Source: Bryobacteraceae bacterium
GTDB lineage: Bacteria > Acidobacteriota > Terriglobia > Bryobacterales > Bryobacteraceae
Assembly (NCBI GenBank): GCA_041394945.1
Contig: JAWKHH010000001.1
Coordinates: 1,922,001 to 1,986,000 of the forward strand
Length of the DNA stretch: 64,000 nt
Direction of reading: 5' to 3'
The stretch's first letter is position 1. Each line of letters starts with the position of its first letter. Under the pieces are notes generated by a model, which saw only the letters and a program-made list of their open reading frames with translations, was not told the origin of the DNA and ran no database searches. A program made the position numbers and the translations under genes. Below, one piece after another: positions 25,085 to 34,345 of the stretch.

Positions 25085-26053
25085 ATGATCGAACAAGCGT
25101 TTCAGGGGAACCGGCGGCGAGCGCCGCGCATGTTGGCGGCGCTGGCGGCAGCGGCGCTGGCGGCGTACAGCCAGCCGGTTCAGCAGCCGACCAGCCTGCC
25201 GGTTCAGAAGATCGGGCCGCACGATCTGATCGCGCTTTCGGTATATGGGGCCCCGGAGCTGTCGCGGAGCATTCGCGTCGGCTCGGACGGTAAGATCCGG
25301 CTGCCGATGATCAAGCAGGCGGTTCAGGCGCAGGGAACGTTCCCGGACCAATTGGAGGTGGCGATCGCGTCGGCGATCGAGTCCGAACAGATCCTGGTGA
25401 GTCCGGTTGTGACGGTGAGCATCCTCGAATACGCCTCGCGCCCGATCAGCGTGGTTGGCGCGGTGAAGAAGCCCGCGACATTCCAGGCGGTGGGCGCAAC
25501 GACGCTGCTCGACGCGCTGACGAAGTCCGAGGGTCTTGCCGAGACGGCCGGCGGGGAGATCCTGGTGACACGGCGGCAAATCGGGCCCGATGGAGAGCCG
25601 ATCTCGCTGGTGCAGCGAATCCCCGTAAAGGGGCTGATTGACGCCGCCGACCCCGAACTGAACGTGCGGCTGCAAGGAGGGGAGGAGATCCGTGTGCCGG
25701 AGGCCGGCAAGATCTTCGTTGTCGGCAACGTCCGCAAGCCGGGGTCATTCCCATTGCAGGATTCCTCCGACACATCCGTACTCAAGATGCTGGCGCTCTC
25801 CGAAGGACTGATGCCTTTCGCATCGAAGCAGGCGTTCATCTACCGCCGCGACCCGGCAACCGGCGCGAAGAACGAGATCCCGATCGAGCTTCGCAAGATT
25901 ATGGACCGTAAGTCGCCAGATGTTCCGCTGCAGCCGAACGACATCCTCTATGTCCCCGACAACCGGGGCCGGCGGATGGGCCTTTCGGCGCTGGAGCGAG
26001 TGCTGTCGTTCGGCGCCGCCACGGCAAGCGGAATCCTGATCTGGAAAATGTAG
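25085..26053 (+). CDS. Polysaccharide export protein (Wza-like)
   Basis: This is a 322-residue protein with a signal peptide (APRMLAALAAAALAAYSQP). A Poly_export domain follows at about residues 38-118 (KIGPHDLIALSVYGAPELSR, then SVVGAVKKPATF), with SLBB-type repeats to about residue 290 (IFVVGNVRKPGSFPL, DILYVPDNRG). The C-terminal helix (LSFGAATASGILIWKM) would form the outer-membrane pore. The start at 25085 follows an AAGGAGAAAGAG site. There is no lipobox Cys, unlike E. coli Wza. It works with the Wzc-like kinase 111 bp downstream. Confidence 0.92.
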   Translation: MIEQAFQGNRRRAPRMLAALAAAALAAYSQPVQQPTSLPVQKIGPHDLIALSVYGAPELSRSIRVGSDGKIRLPMIKQAVQAQGTFPDQLEVAIASAIESEQILVSPVVTVSILEYASRPISVVGAVKKPATFQAVGATTLLDALTKSEGLAETAGGEILVTRRQIGPDGEPISLVQRIPVKGLIDAADPELNVRLQGGEEIRVPEAGKIFVVGNVRKPGSFPLQDSSDTSVLKMLALSEGLMPFASKQAFIYRRDPATGAKNEIPIELRKIMDRKSPDVPLQPNDILYVPDNRGRRMGLSALERVLSFGAATASGILIWKM

Positions 26054-26085
26054 CTCCAAGGCAAACCAGCAACGCGGTCTTGTCC

Positions 26086-26104
26086 CGGCGGAGGTTCACC
26101 GCCG
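26086..26104. other. Short hairpin between export and kinase genes
   Basis: CGGCGG and CCGCCG flank a 7-nt loop in the 111-bp gap between the export-protein stop and the kinase start. No T-run follows. It may tune expression of the kinase relative to the export protein, but this is speculative. Confidence 0.3.
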
Positions 26105-26164
26105 AGCATCCCCCCGGACACCCGTGCCGGGCCTAGTCGACCCATTGATTGAAAGAGGAGAACT

Positions 26165-28384
26165 ATGTCCAAGGAGATCCAGAACAGCCTGATGGCTCCA
26201 CCCGAGTACCGCTTGTCACCGGTATTTCCACCGATGATGGCGGGCGGAGGGTTCCCCCCCCCGGACGGAGTGGAGGTGGAGGCGGCGGTGCCGCTGTCCC
26301 ACTATCTGTGGATCCTGAAGCGCCACCGCTGGAAAATGCTGGCGTTCGTCGCATTGGTAACCGGGTCGGCGTGGCTGATTTCAGAGCGAATCACGCCGGT
26401 TTACGAGGCAACCGCTACGGTCGACATCGATCGCCAGTCGCCGCAGGGAGTCATCGGTCAGGAGGCGTCGAGAAGCGCACTGAACGACTCCGACCAGTTT
26501 CTGGCGACGCAGATTTCGCTGATCCAATCCGATTCGGTGCTTCGGCCGGTGGCGGAAAAATTCGGACTGCTCGCGCTCGAGGGCGTCTCTACGGGACCGA
26601 CCGGCTCCGGCACCCGTCCCGAGGACGCGCCGGTGCTGCTCAAGAAGCTGAAAGTCAGCCGGCCGCCGAACACATATCTGCTGCGGATCAGCTACCGGTC
26701 CACCGACGCCAAGCTGGCGGCCGATGTCGCAAACGCGGTCGCTCAGTCCTACCTGGAACACACCTACAACCTGCGCATCCGGTCGTCGGCGAGTCTGTCG
26801 ACTTTCATGGAGAAGCAGCTCGATGAACTGCGGGCGAAAATGGAGCAGTCCTCTGCCGCGCTGTCGCGGTTCGAACGGGAGATGAACGTCATCAACCCAG
26901 AGGAAAAAACCAACATTCTGTCGGCGCGGCTGCTGCAGTTGAACACCGAGTACACCAACGCTCAGGCGGAGCGCGTGCGGCGCGAAGCGGTGCGGAACTC
27001 GGTCCGGAGCGGCGAGCGCCAGGCGGTGGAGGCGTCCGGGCAGACCGACGAACTGCGCCGGCTCGGAGAGAGGCTCTCGGAAGCCCGCGAGAAGTTCGTT
27101 CAGGTGCGATCCCACTACGGCCTCAACCATCCCGAGTACCGGCGGTCGGCGGCGCAGGTTGCTGAAATCGAGCGGGCGATCGAGTCGATGCAATCCGATA
27201 TCGCCAGCCGGGTGGAGGTCGAGTTCGAGCAGGCCACCACTCGGGAAACGATGTTGCGGAAAGCCGTCGGCGAAACCAAAGCCGAGTTTGACCGCATCAA
27301 CTCGCGGTCCTTCGAGTACCAGTCGCTGAAGCGCGAAGCGGATGCCGACAAGACCCTGTACGAGGAGCTCGTGCGCAAGATCCGCGAAGCAGGCATCAAC
27401 GCCGGGTTCCAGAACAGCGCCATCCGGCTGGCCGATTTTGCCCGCCCGGCGGTGCTTCCGGTCTTCCCGAACACGAAGCTGAATGTGCTGATCGCGCTGA
27501 TGCTCGCGTCGTTCCTAGCGGTCGGCGGGGCAATCGTCAGTGACCTGCTCGACACCACTCTCCGCGATCCGGAACAGGTATCGCGCGCGCTCAATGCCGA
27601 AGTCATCGGCACTCTGCCATCGGTGAAAAGCTGGCGCGGCCGGCTCGGGACGCTCGCCTTGCCGGCGCTGCCGGCAGCCCCTGGGAGCCCGGCGCGGTCC
27701 AAGGAATCGTCGGAAAGCGCCATCACGGGCTTCGAGGAAGCGATCCGGACGCTACGCAACTCGATTCTGCTTTCCGATGTCGACCGAAGGTTGAGAAGTC
27801 TGCTCGTCACCAGCGCCTCGCCGAGCGAAGGCAAGTCGACCACGGGCGCTCACCTCGCGCTCACCCATGCCGAGCAAGGGAAACGGACGCTGTTGATCGA
27901 CGGAGATCTGCGGAAGCCGTCGGTGCACAAACGGTTCAGCATCAGCGCGTCGCGCGGTTTGTCCAACGTGCTCACCGAGGGTTGCGATTGGCGTGAACTG
28001 CTCGTGTCGCCTGAGAATCTACCTGAACTGCACATCCTTCCTGCCGGCCCGCCGTCGCGTCGGGCCCCCGACCTGATCGCCCGCGGAATGGAGGAGTTGC
28101 TCGAGCAGGCAATCCCTGAGTACGACCTCGTGGTGCTCGATGGCCCGCCGCTCCTTGGGTTCGCCGAACCCCTGCAGATGGCCACGATCGTCGACGGCGT
28201 TGTCGTCGTCGCAAGGGCGGGCGCCACCAGCAAGAAAGCCGTTGGGAGTGTGCTTTCGACGCTCCGTCGCCTGCGCGCGACGGTCGTGGGAGTCGTACTC
28301 AACGAAGTTCACAAGGAAATGAGCGACAGCTACCACTACTACGGCTACTACAGCGGCTACTATCACGAGCCTGAGAAAGCCTGA
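26165..28384 (+). CDS. Polysaccharide copolymerase / tyrosine autokinase (Wzc-like)
   Basis: This is a 739-residue inner-membrane protein. A proline-rich start (residues 10-40) precedes a Wzz chain-length domain with membrane helices near residues 57-75 and 435-455, and a long coiled periplasmic part (about 200-400). The C-terminal BY-kinase domain has a Walker A' SEGKST (Lys557), Walker A-like LLIDGDLRKP and Walker B VVLDGPPLLG. A tail follows with seven tyrosines (residues 723-733, YHYYGYYSGYY) for autophosphorylation. An AGAGGAG site precedes the ATG. The kinase likely cycles to control chain length and export with the Wza-like protein. Nine consecutive C's in codons 30-33 could be slippage-prone. 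Confidence 0.93.
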   Translation: MSKEIQNSLMAPPEYRLSPVFPPMMAGGGFPPPDGVEVEAAVPLSHYLWILKRHRWKMLAFVALVTGSAWLISERITPVYEATATVDIDRQSPQGVIGQEASRSALNDSDQFLATQISLIQSDSVLRPVAEKFGLLALEGVSTGPTGSGTRPEDAPVLLKKLKVSRPPNTYLLRISYRSTDAKLAADVANAVAQSYLEHTYNLRIRSSASLSTFMEKQLDELRAKMEQSSAALSRFEREMNVINPEEKTNILSARLLQLNTEYTNAQAERVRREAVRNSVRSGERQAVEASGQTDELRRLGERLSEAREKFVQVRSHYGLNHPEYRRSAAQVAEIERAIESMQSDIASRVEVEFEQATTRETMLRKAVGETKAEFDRINSRSFEYQSLKREADADKTLYEELVRKIREAGINAGFQNSAIRLADFARPAVLPVFPNTKLNVLIALMLASFLAVGGAIVSDLLDTTLRDPEQVSRALNAEVIGTLPSVKSWRGRLGTLALPALPAAPGSPARSKESSESAITGFEEAIRTLRNSILLSDVDRRLRSLLVTSASPSEGKSTTGAHLALTHAEQGKRTLLIDGDLRKPSVHKRFSISASRGLSNVLTEGCDWRELLVSPENLPELHILPAGPPSRRAPDLIARGMEELLEQAIPEYDLVVLDGPPLLGFAEPLQMATIVDGVVVVARAGATSKKAVGSVLSTLRRLRATVVGVVLNEVHKEMSDSYHYYGYYSGYYHEPEKA
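26254..26262 (+). repeat. Run of nine C residues inside the kinase gene
   Basis: The run lies in the codons TTC CCC CCC CCG near the 5' end of the gene, where a one-base change would truncate the protein after a few dozen residues. Runs of this length can vary by slippage during replication, giving phase variation. Confidence 0.5.
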
Positions 28385-28406
28385 GACGGGCGCTCGGAAC
28401 GAAGCC

Positions 28407-29450
28407 ATGACGATCCTTCACATCGCCGCATCGCTCGACACCGGCGGAGCAGAGCGCCAACTGTATCTGCTCTGTCGCCAGACGCAGGGCCGCGTCGAGA
28501 ATCGGGTGACGGCCATCGCGCGCGGCGGACGCTGGGCCGAGCCGCTACGGGAGACGGGAGCAGCGGTCGAGATCCTCGGTTGCGGTATGCGCGATCCCCG
28601 GGCCATTGCACGCCTCGCCGTGGCAATCCGGCGAAGCGGCGCCGATGCGGTTCACTGCTGGCTGCCCTCGGTCAATTTGGTGGGGGCGCTGGTCGCCGGC
28701 GGCCGGCCGGTGATTGCCTCCATCCGCAACGTCGACGATTGGAAGCCTTGGTACTACCGGCTGGCGGAAGACTTGGTTTCGCCGTTGTGGTCCGCCGTGG
28801 TTGCCAACTCTCACGCTGGCGCCGCCGAGGCGGTCCGGCAAGGCATCCAACCGGACAAACTGCGCGTGGTCCCGAACGGGATCGAGCCGCGGACTCCGCT
28901 CACGAGGCTCCGGAGATCGAAAACGACGATCTGCGCGGTATCGCGGCTGGTCGCGCAGAAGCGAGTCGACCGGATTGTCGGACTCGCGCGCGAACTTCCC
29001 GAGGCCGTGTTCCTGGTCGCCGGCGACGGCCCTCAGCGGGCCGATCTCGCTGCGGCCGCCGGTCCGAACGTGACGTTCCTTGGGGAGCAGGAGGATCCAG
29101 CGTGGCTGTTCGCCAGCGCTGACTTCTTCGTCCAGACGTCGGTCCGCGAGGGAACGTCAAATTCGCTGCTCGAGGCGATGCAGGCGGGATGTGTCCCGGT
29201 CGTAACCGCGGCCGGCGACAACGAGCGGATCGTCGCACACGGAGTCTCCGGTTGGGTCGGCCCCGTCGAAGGAATGGCGGACGCGATCACCGCGCTTGGG
29301 CCGCGATGGGAAGCACTCAGCGAGGCCGCGCAGAATGCGGTCCGCGGATACAGCGTCGAGGCCATGGCGGCGCGAACAATCGAAATCTACAGGAAGGTGA
29401 TTCAACATGCACCCGGCAACGCGAATCCTATACCTGGACTACACCAATAG
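28407..29450 (+). CDS. Glycosyltransferase, GT4-like
   Basis: This is a 347-residue GT-B glycosyltransferase. The N-terminal Rossmann half starts HIAASLDTGGAERQLYLL, with the glycine-rich acceptor-side loop. The donor half carries VSRLVAQKRVD, VAGDGP and the retaining-enzyme motif EGTSNSLLEAMQAG (E-x7-E). It is cytoplasmic and adds a sugar to the lipid-linked repeat. The sugar is unknown. Its 3' end overlaps the next gene by 44 bp, so the two are translationally linked. Confidence 0.9.
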   Translation: MTILHIAASLDTGGAERQLYLLCRQTQGRVENRVTAIARGGRWAEPLRETGAAVEILGCGMRDPRAIARLAVAIRRSGADAVHCWLPSVNLVGALVAGGRPVIASIRNVDDWKPWYYRLAEDLVSPLWSAVVANSHAGAAEAVRQGIQPDKLRVVPNGIEPRTPLTRLRRSKTTICAVSRLVAQKRVDRIVGLARELPEAVFLVAGDGPQRADLAAAAGPNVTFLGEQEDPAWLFASADFFVQTSVREGTSNSLLEAMQAGCVPVVTAAGDNERIVAHGVSGWVGPVEGMADAITALGPRWEALSEAAQNAVRGYSVEAMAARTIEIYRKVIQHAPGNANPIPGLHQ

Positions 29451-30510
29451 CATCGGGCTCGGCGGCGGCCAACGCAGCCTCTCGATCCTCGTGCACAACC
29501 TCGATCGAGGTCGTTTCGAGCCGATGGTCGCAGTGCCGCCCGGCGAGAAGATCCTGGAGTTGATCTCACCCGAGGTAGCCCGCTTCGAGCTGCCCCTTTC
29601 GGGAGGGTTTCGGGGAATGTCGAGGAACGAGGTCCGCGGCTGGCGGGCGCTCGCGGCAGGTATCTCAGCGCTTCCGGCGGCCGTCGCGGTCCGTCGCCTG
29701 GCCTTGGCCCAGAAGGTGAAGCTGATCCACGCCAACAACCTCAAAATGCTCTTGCTGGCGGCGGCGGCGTGCCCCGGACTTCCGCGCTTCTGGCACGTGC
29801 GCGATATCTTTCCCTTCACGCCGGCGGTGCGCGGCATCCTGGCGCTCGCTTCACGGCTGTCGACGAGAATCATCAGCGTTTCCGAGGCAGTCCGCGAGCA
29901 CCTGCCGGCCAGCAGGCGAAACCGAGTCCTCTACAACGCGGTTGACCTGCCGGAACCAGCCGCCACCGAGAAGCGCAGGGACCGCGGCCGACAGATGACG
30001 GTTGGATTCGTCGGCCGGCTCGATCACTGGAAGGGGCTGCCGGTTCTGCTCGAAGCTTTCGCGCAAGCACGGCGCCGACACCCGGGAACGAAGCTGCTCG
30101 TCGTGGGCGACGGTCCGGAAGCGGACCGGATCTCCGGCGACGGTGTGGAGCGCCTCGGGTTTCGCAGCGACTTGAGCGCCGTGTGGCCGAGGATCGACAT
30201 TGCCGTCGTCCCATCGACCGAACCGGATCCATTCCCGCGTTCAGTGATCGAAGCCATGGGATGGGCAAAGCCGGTGGTCGGTTCGGCAATCGGCGGGATC
30301 CCGGAGGCGATCGAGGACGGCCGCACCGGGTTTCTCTTCGAACCAGGAAGCGCCGCCGCGGCGGGAGAGCGGCTGATCGCTCTTCTCGACGAACCGCGAC
30401 GCGCCATGGAAATGGGGCAGGCGGGCCGGGAACGATGTCGCCGGCTGTTTTCGGCAGGCGCTCAGGCGCGGCGAATGGAGAGCATCTACGAGGAGGTCCT
30501 TGCTGAATGA
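29407..30510 (+). CDS. Glycosyltransferase, GT4-like
   Basis: This is a 367-residue GT-B enzyme starting inside the end of the previous gene, with an AGGAAGGTG site. The acceptor half has LGGGQRSLSILVHNL and LIHANNLKMLLLA. The donor half has VGFVGRLDHWKGLPVLLEAF, VVGDGPEA and PFPRSVIEAMGWAKPV, the E-x7-E-like motif. It is likely the second sugar-adding step in repeat assembly; donor and acceptor cannot be named. Confidence 0.9.
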   Translation: MHPATRILYLDYTNSIGLGGGQRSLSILVHNLDRGRFEPMVAVPPGEKILELISPEVARFELPLSGGFRGMSRNEVRGWRALAAGISALPAAVAVRRLALAQKVKLIHANNLKMLLLAAAACPGLPRFWHVRDIFPFTPAVRGILALASRLSTRIISVSEAVREHLPASRRNRVLYNAVDLPEPAATEKRRDRGRQMTVGFVGRLDHWKGLPVLLEAFAQARRRHPGTKLLVVGDGPEADRISGDGVERLGFRSDLSAVWPRIDIAVVPSTEPDPFPRSVIEAMGWAKPVVGSAIGGIPEAIEDGRTGFLFEPGSAAAAGERLIALLDEPRRAMEMGQAGRERCRRLFSAGAQARRMESIYEEVLAE

Positions 30511-30579
30511 CCCGCAGGGCGGTCGCCGAGGAGCAACCGCCACACATGCGCTCATCACCGGCCGGGACCGGAGGAGACT

Positions 30580-31479
30580 ATGAGATTCGCAATCAGGGAC
30601 GACGACACCAGCTATTTCACCCGACCCGACGCGCTCGAAGCAGTTTGGGGCCGCGTTCTTCCGTACGCCCCGGTGTCGCTGGCCGTGACACCGTTCGCCT
30701 TGCGGGCCACTCACATGGGTGACCCGGTTCGCTTCTACCAGGGACCTGATTCGGGAGCAGTCGCCGAGAATCGGGAGTTGGTTCTATGGATCAACAGCCA
30801 TATCGCCGCCGGCCGCGCTTCGGTAATGTGTCACGGAGCCACGCACGAGTACCTGCGGCGAAGCGAGTTCGAACTGATTCCGGAATACATCTGGAAACCT
30901 CCCGCCCGTATCGCCGCCGAAACAGGACGGGCGCGCCGGCACCTCGAGGAGACGTTCGGCGTTCCGGTTAATACCTTCGTTCCACCGGGCAATGGGATCT
31001 CGCGCCGGTCGATCGACGCCATCCGGCCGCATTTCCGGTCCGTGCTCGCCTCGGTTTCCTTGCGCCGGCCGTCAGACCTGCGGGCCGACTTGGCGTGGCC
31101 GCGCCTGGCGGCGCGCCGCCTGTACTTCCAACTCCGGCACGGGATCATCGATCCCTTCGGCGGTCAGATCCAAGGGACCGCCCTGCTGCCATCGTTCCCC
31201 CTGACGGCATCGACGCGATGGGAGCAGATTGAGCGGCAGCTCGCCGCGTGCGCGCGCCTCGGCGCAGACTTCGTCGTCGGGACGCACTACTGGGAGGTCG
31301 GAGACGGCGTTCGCGATGTGCTCGACCGGCTGCTCGATCGCGCGGCGACGCTCGGCTGCCGGTTCTGCACTTGCGACCAGTTGTTCGGTTCCGAGCCTGC
31401 TCCTCCAGACCCAAATCCGGGGAGACACCCGGTGCTTGCGAACCGCGTCGGCCAGCAGGAAGGGAGCCCGGCGCGATGA
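30580..31479 (+). CDS. Polysaccharide deacetylase-like (NodB/DUF2334 fold) protein
   Basis: This is a 299-residue protein. FAIRDDDTSYF (Asp7-Asp9) and HG-x-x-H (His85, His89 in MCHGATHEY) match the metal-binding Asp-His-His triad of NodB-type deacetylases, and FVPPGNG fits the next conserved strand. There is no signal peptide, so it would act in the cytoplasm on lipid-linked or nucleotide sugars. A GGAGG site 6 nt before the ATG supports the start. Its stop overlaps the start of the CapK-like gene. Its probable role is to free an amine or hydroxyl for later modification. Confidence 0.8.
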   Translation: MRFAIRDDDTSYFTRPDALEAVWGRVLPYAPVSLAVTPFALRATHMGDPVRFYQGPDSGAVAENRELVLWINSHIAAGRASVMCHGATHEYLRRSEFELIPEYIWKPPARIAAETGRARRHLEETFGVPVNTFVPPGNGISRRSIDAIRPHFRSVLASVSLRRPSDLRADLAWPRLAARRLYFQLRHGIIDPFGGQIQGTALLPSFPLTASTRWEQIERQLAACARLGADFVVGTHYWEVGDGVRDVLDRLLDRAATLGCRFCTCDQLFGSEPAPPDPNPGRHPVLANRVGQQEGSPAR

Positions 31480-32876
31480 AACGCTTGCAGGACATCGTTG
31501 CCCAAAATCCGCTCAAGTGCTTCGTGGCGGACCGTTGGCCGGAGAGCAGGAGGCGGCTCGAGGCGTCGCGCAGGGAATTTCTGGAGCTCGAGACGGCCGC
31601 ACCGGATCGGATCCGCGAATATCAAACCGGGCGCCTGCGGCGTCTGTTGGCCGCAGCTGCGCGGTCGCCGTACTACCGAACGGTGCTCGGCGACTTGGCC
31701 GTCGATCCGACGACATTCGAACTGGACGACCTCCCGCGGCTGCCCCTGCTGAGCAAAGACGCGCTCCGGAACATCGGTCCCGGTCTGCGAATCGCCGGCG
31801 CCAGCGGCGTGAGGGAGAACCATAGCGGCGGATCGACCGGAGTCCCGATCCGCTTCTGGCAGGACAGCATTTGCCGGGCCGATATGGACGCCGCGACCAA
31901 GATCGCAAACCAGCGCGCAGGCATCTTTCCCGGAGCCCGGGTCGCCAAGCTCTGGGGAGCGCCCCAGGACCGGCGGCTTATCGAGGGTTGGCGCGGCAGG
32001 GCACGCCTCTGGCTGCTCAATATGCGCTACTACGACACCTTCGACATCGGCATCCAGCGCATGGAGAGCTACCACCGGTCGATGGCGGACTTTCAGCCGG
32101 ACTTCATTCAGGCCTACGCCTCCTCTGCCTATCTCCTGGCAGAGCACCTGCGTTCGCGCGACATTCGCCCGGACTATCCACGGTGCGCCATCGTCACCTC
32201 GGCTGAGCGGCTGCTGCCCCACATGCGGCAGACGATCGAGGCAGTGTTCGGCGTACCGGTTTTCGATCGGTACGGCAGCCGCGAGGCGTCGGCAATCGCC
32301 TCCGAATGCGCCCAGCACCGCGGCCTTCACATCCATATGCCGGGCTACATCCTCGAGACGATCGATCCGCGCACCGGCAAACCGGTGGAAGGCGAGCACG
32401 GAGAGATCGTCATCACCGCTCTCTCGAACTTCGCGATGCCGATGATCCGCTACAGGATCGGCGACATGGGTCGCATCGAGCGGGGCGACTGCTCTTGCGG
32501 CCGCAGCCTTGACCGACTCTCGGAACTCACGGGCCGGACCTCGGATAACTTCGTCATGTCCGACGGCCGCCTGGTGCATGGGGAGTATTTCACCCACGCC
32601 TTCTACGGCCGGGCCGGGATCGCGCAGTTCCAGTTCGTGCAGGAATCGCTCGACCGGTTTGTGCTCCGAATCGTACCAGCGGCCGGCTATCGCCCGGAAG
32701 AAACGGACCGGATCGAAAACGAGATTCGTCACGCGCTTCCGCCAGCGGCAGAACTGCGCATCGAACTGCGTGAACAGATCCCGGTGGCGGCGTCCGGCAA
32801 GTACCGCTTTACGATCTCCCATGTCGACGCCGCAGCAGTAGTGGCTGGCGAGGGCCTTCCAGGAGGGAAACCGTGA
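31476..32876 (+). CDS. CapK/phenylacetate-CoA-ligase-like adenylating enzyme
   Basis: This is a 466-residue ANL-superfamily protein of the CapK branch found in capsule loci. Motifs include the nucleotide loop SGGSTG (residues 117-122), YGSREASAIASEC, GEIVITALSNFAMPMIRYRIGD and the C-terminal ASGKYRFTISH lysine region. CapK-like enzymes are thought to activate carboxylic acids as adenylates for attachment to polysaccharide. No acyl carrier or CoA partner is next to it. The start overlaps the deacetylase stop and the stop overlaps the DUF362 start. Confidence 0.88.
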   Translation: MKRLQDIVAQNPLKCFVADRWPESRRRLEASRREFLELETAAPDRIREYQTGRLRRLLAAAARSPYYRTVLGDLAVDPTTFELDDLPRLPLLSKDALRNIGPGLRIAGASGVRENHSGGSTGVPIRFWQDSICRADMDAATKIANQRAGIFPGARVAKLWGAPQDRRLIEGWRGRARLWLLNMRYYDTFDIGIQRMESYHRSMADFQPDFIQAYASSAYLLAEHLRSRDIRPDYPRCAIVTSAERLLPHMRQTIEAVFGVPVFDRYGSREASAIASECAQHRGLHIHMPGYILETIDPRTGKPVEGEHGEIVITALSNFAMPMIRYRIGDMGRIERGDCSCGRSLDRLSELTGRTSDNFVMSDGRLVHGEYFTHAFYGRAGIAQFQFVQESLDRFVLRIVPAAGYRPEETDRIENEIRHALPPAAELRIELREQIPVAASGKYRFTISHVDAAAVVAGEGLPGGKP

Positions 32877-34345
32877 TGCCGCATCGAGCACGCAAAGTCG
32901 CCGTGGCGGAACTCGTCGAGGCCCGATACCCGGCGCCGCCGTTCAGTCCGAGCGAGCGCTATCCGGAGTACAACCAGGGCGATCTGTCTACCGAGCCCAA
33001 CCATGTCTACGATGGCGTTCGGCGGATGATGGCGGCGCTCGGGCTCGACGGCGCGCGGTATGGCGCGCCGGATTGGAACCCGCTCGGGGAATGGATCCGG
33101 CCGGGGGCGCGAGTGCTGGTCAAACCGAATCTGGTCCGGCACTATCACCCGTACGGTCTCGACCCGGTTTCAATCGTGACGCATGGTTCGCTCATCCGGG
33201 CCGTTTGCGACTACGCATGGAAGGCGGCCGGACCGACGGGACGGATTGTGATCGCCGACGCACCGCTACAGTCATGCGTCTTCCCGGAGGTGCTGAAGCT
33301 CTCGGGGGTCGACGCGGTTGCGGGCTATTACGAAGAAAAGGGCGTGCCCGTCGAAGTCCGCGACCTCCGTCTCGTGCGGGCCGTCGTCGATTCGAGTTCC
33401 GTGTACGGAAGGGTGCTTGTCCAGGAAGCCAACGAGGGGGACCCGAGCGGATACACGAAGGTGGAGCTCGCCAGCACAAGCGCCCACGCAAGCCGGCACA
33501 CGCGCGAAGGCGCCTTCCGTGTGACCTGCTACGACCCGAGAAAAATGGCGGAGTTCCACGGCGCGGGCCATCACGCCTACATGATCGCCAACACTCTCCT
33601 CGAAGCCGATGTCGTCCTGAACCTGCCGAAGATGAAAACTCATCACAAGGCCGGAATCACCGGGGCGATGAAGAACTTCATCGGCATCAACGGTCACAAA
33701 GACTGCCTGCCCCACCACACCAAGGGCTCATTGGCCGAGGGCGGAGACGAGTACAGCCGGCCGAACTGGCTCAAGCGGGCCGACAGTTGGCTGCTCGACC
33801 GCAAGGAAGGCAGCCGCGGAGCTCTCTCGCAAAAGACCGCGGCTGCCGCGCATCAACTCCTGCACGCCATTCACATGCGTACCGGCGCGACCGAGAGTTA
33901 CTGGGAAGGAAGCTGGCACGGAAACGACACGATCAGCCGGACAACGATTGACCTGAACCGTATCGTGCGGTACGCCGAGGCTTCGGGCAGACTCCACCTC
34001 GATCCCCGTCGTCCGGTAATTACCTTTGTCGATGGAGTCGTCGCCGGGGAGAAGGACGGCCCGCTCGCACCACAGCCGAGGAGGGCGGGCGTGTTGATCG
34101 CCGGGGAAACGCCGGCCGCCGTCGACGCCGTGATGGCGCGCGTCATGGGCTACTGCTGGGATCGAATTCCCACGCTGCGGCACGCCTTCGCGCATACCGC
34201 CCTGCGGCCGCTGGCGGCCTTCGATGCCGGGCTGATCGAGATCGTGTCGGAGGCGCAACGCTGGCGGCACGCGCACGTGAATCGGACTGGCGAATCGCTC
34301 GAGTTCGTTCCGCATCGTGGCTGGAAGGGGCACGTGGAGCAATGA
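32873..34345 (+). CDS. DUF362-domain protein in the exopolysaccharide operon
   Basis: This is a 490-residue protein. It carries the DUF362 core: VLVKPNLVRHY, then VLNLPKMKTHHKAGITGAMK (residues about 245-265) and NFIGIN. The iron-sulfur ferredoxin tail seen in some members is absent. The GTG at 32873 overlaps the previous stop, with an AGGAGG site; an ATG three bases later is equally possible. DUF362 proteins have no settled biochemistry. Its place between the CapK-like enzyme and a glycosyltransferase suggests a role in modifying the repeat unit. Confidence 0.88.
   Translation: MMPHRARKVAVAELVEARYPAPPFSPSERYPEYNQGDLSTEPNHVYDGVRRMMAALGLDGARYGAPDWNPLGEWIRPGARVLVKPNLVRHYHPYGLDPVSIVTHGSLIRAVCDYAWKAAGPTGRIVIADAPLQSCVFPEVLKLSGVDAVAGYYEEKGVPVEVRDLRLVRAVVDSSSVYGRVLVQEANEGDPSGYTKVELASTSAHASRHTREGAFRVTCYDPRKMAEFHGAGHHAYMIANTLLEADVVLNLPKMKTHHKAGITGAMKNFIGINGHKDCLPHHTKGSLAEGGDEYSRPNWLKRADSWLLDRKEGSRGALSQKTAAAAHQLLHAIHMRTGATESYWEGSWHGNDTISRTTIDLNRIVRYAEASGRLHLDPRRPVITFVDGVVAGEKDGPLAPQPRRAGVLIAGETPAAVDAVMARVMGYCWDRIPTLRHAFAHTALRPLAAFDAGLIEIVSEAQRWRHAHVNRTGESLEFVPHRGWKGHVEQ

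Noticed and set aside
26237..26290. Kinase N-terminus contains GGGFPPPDGVE, resembling the GFPPPDPWE unit
   Set aside because: The similarity covers only a proline-rich core of six residues in a low-complexity start region; not enough to link the loci.
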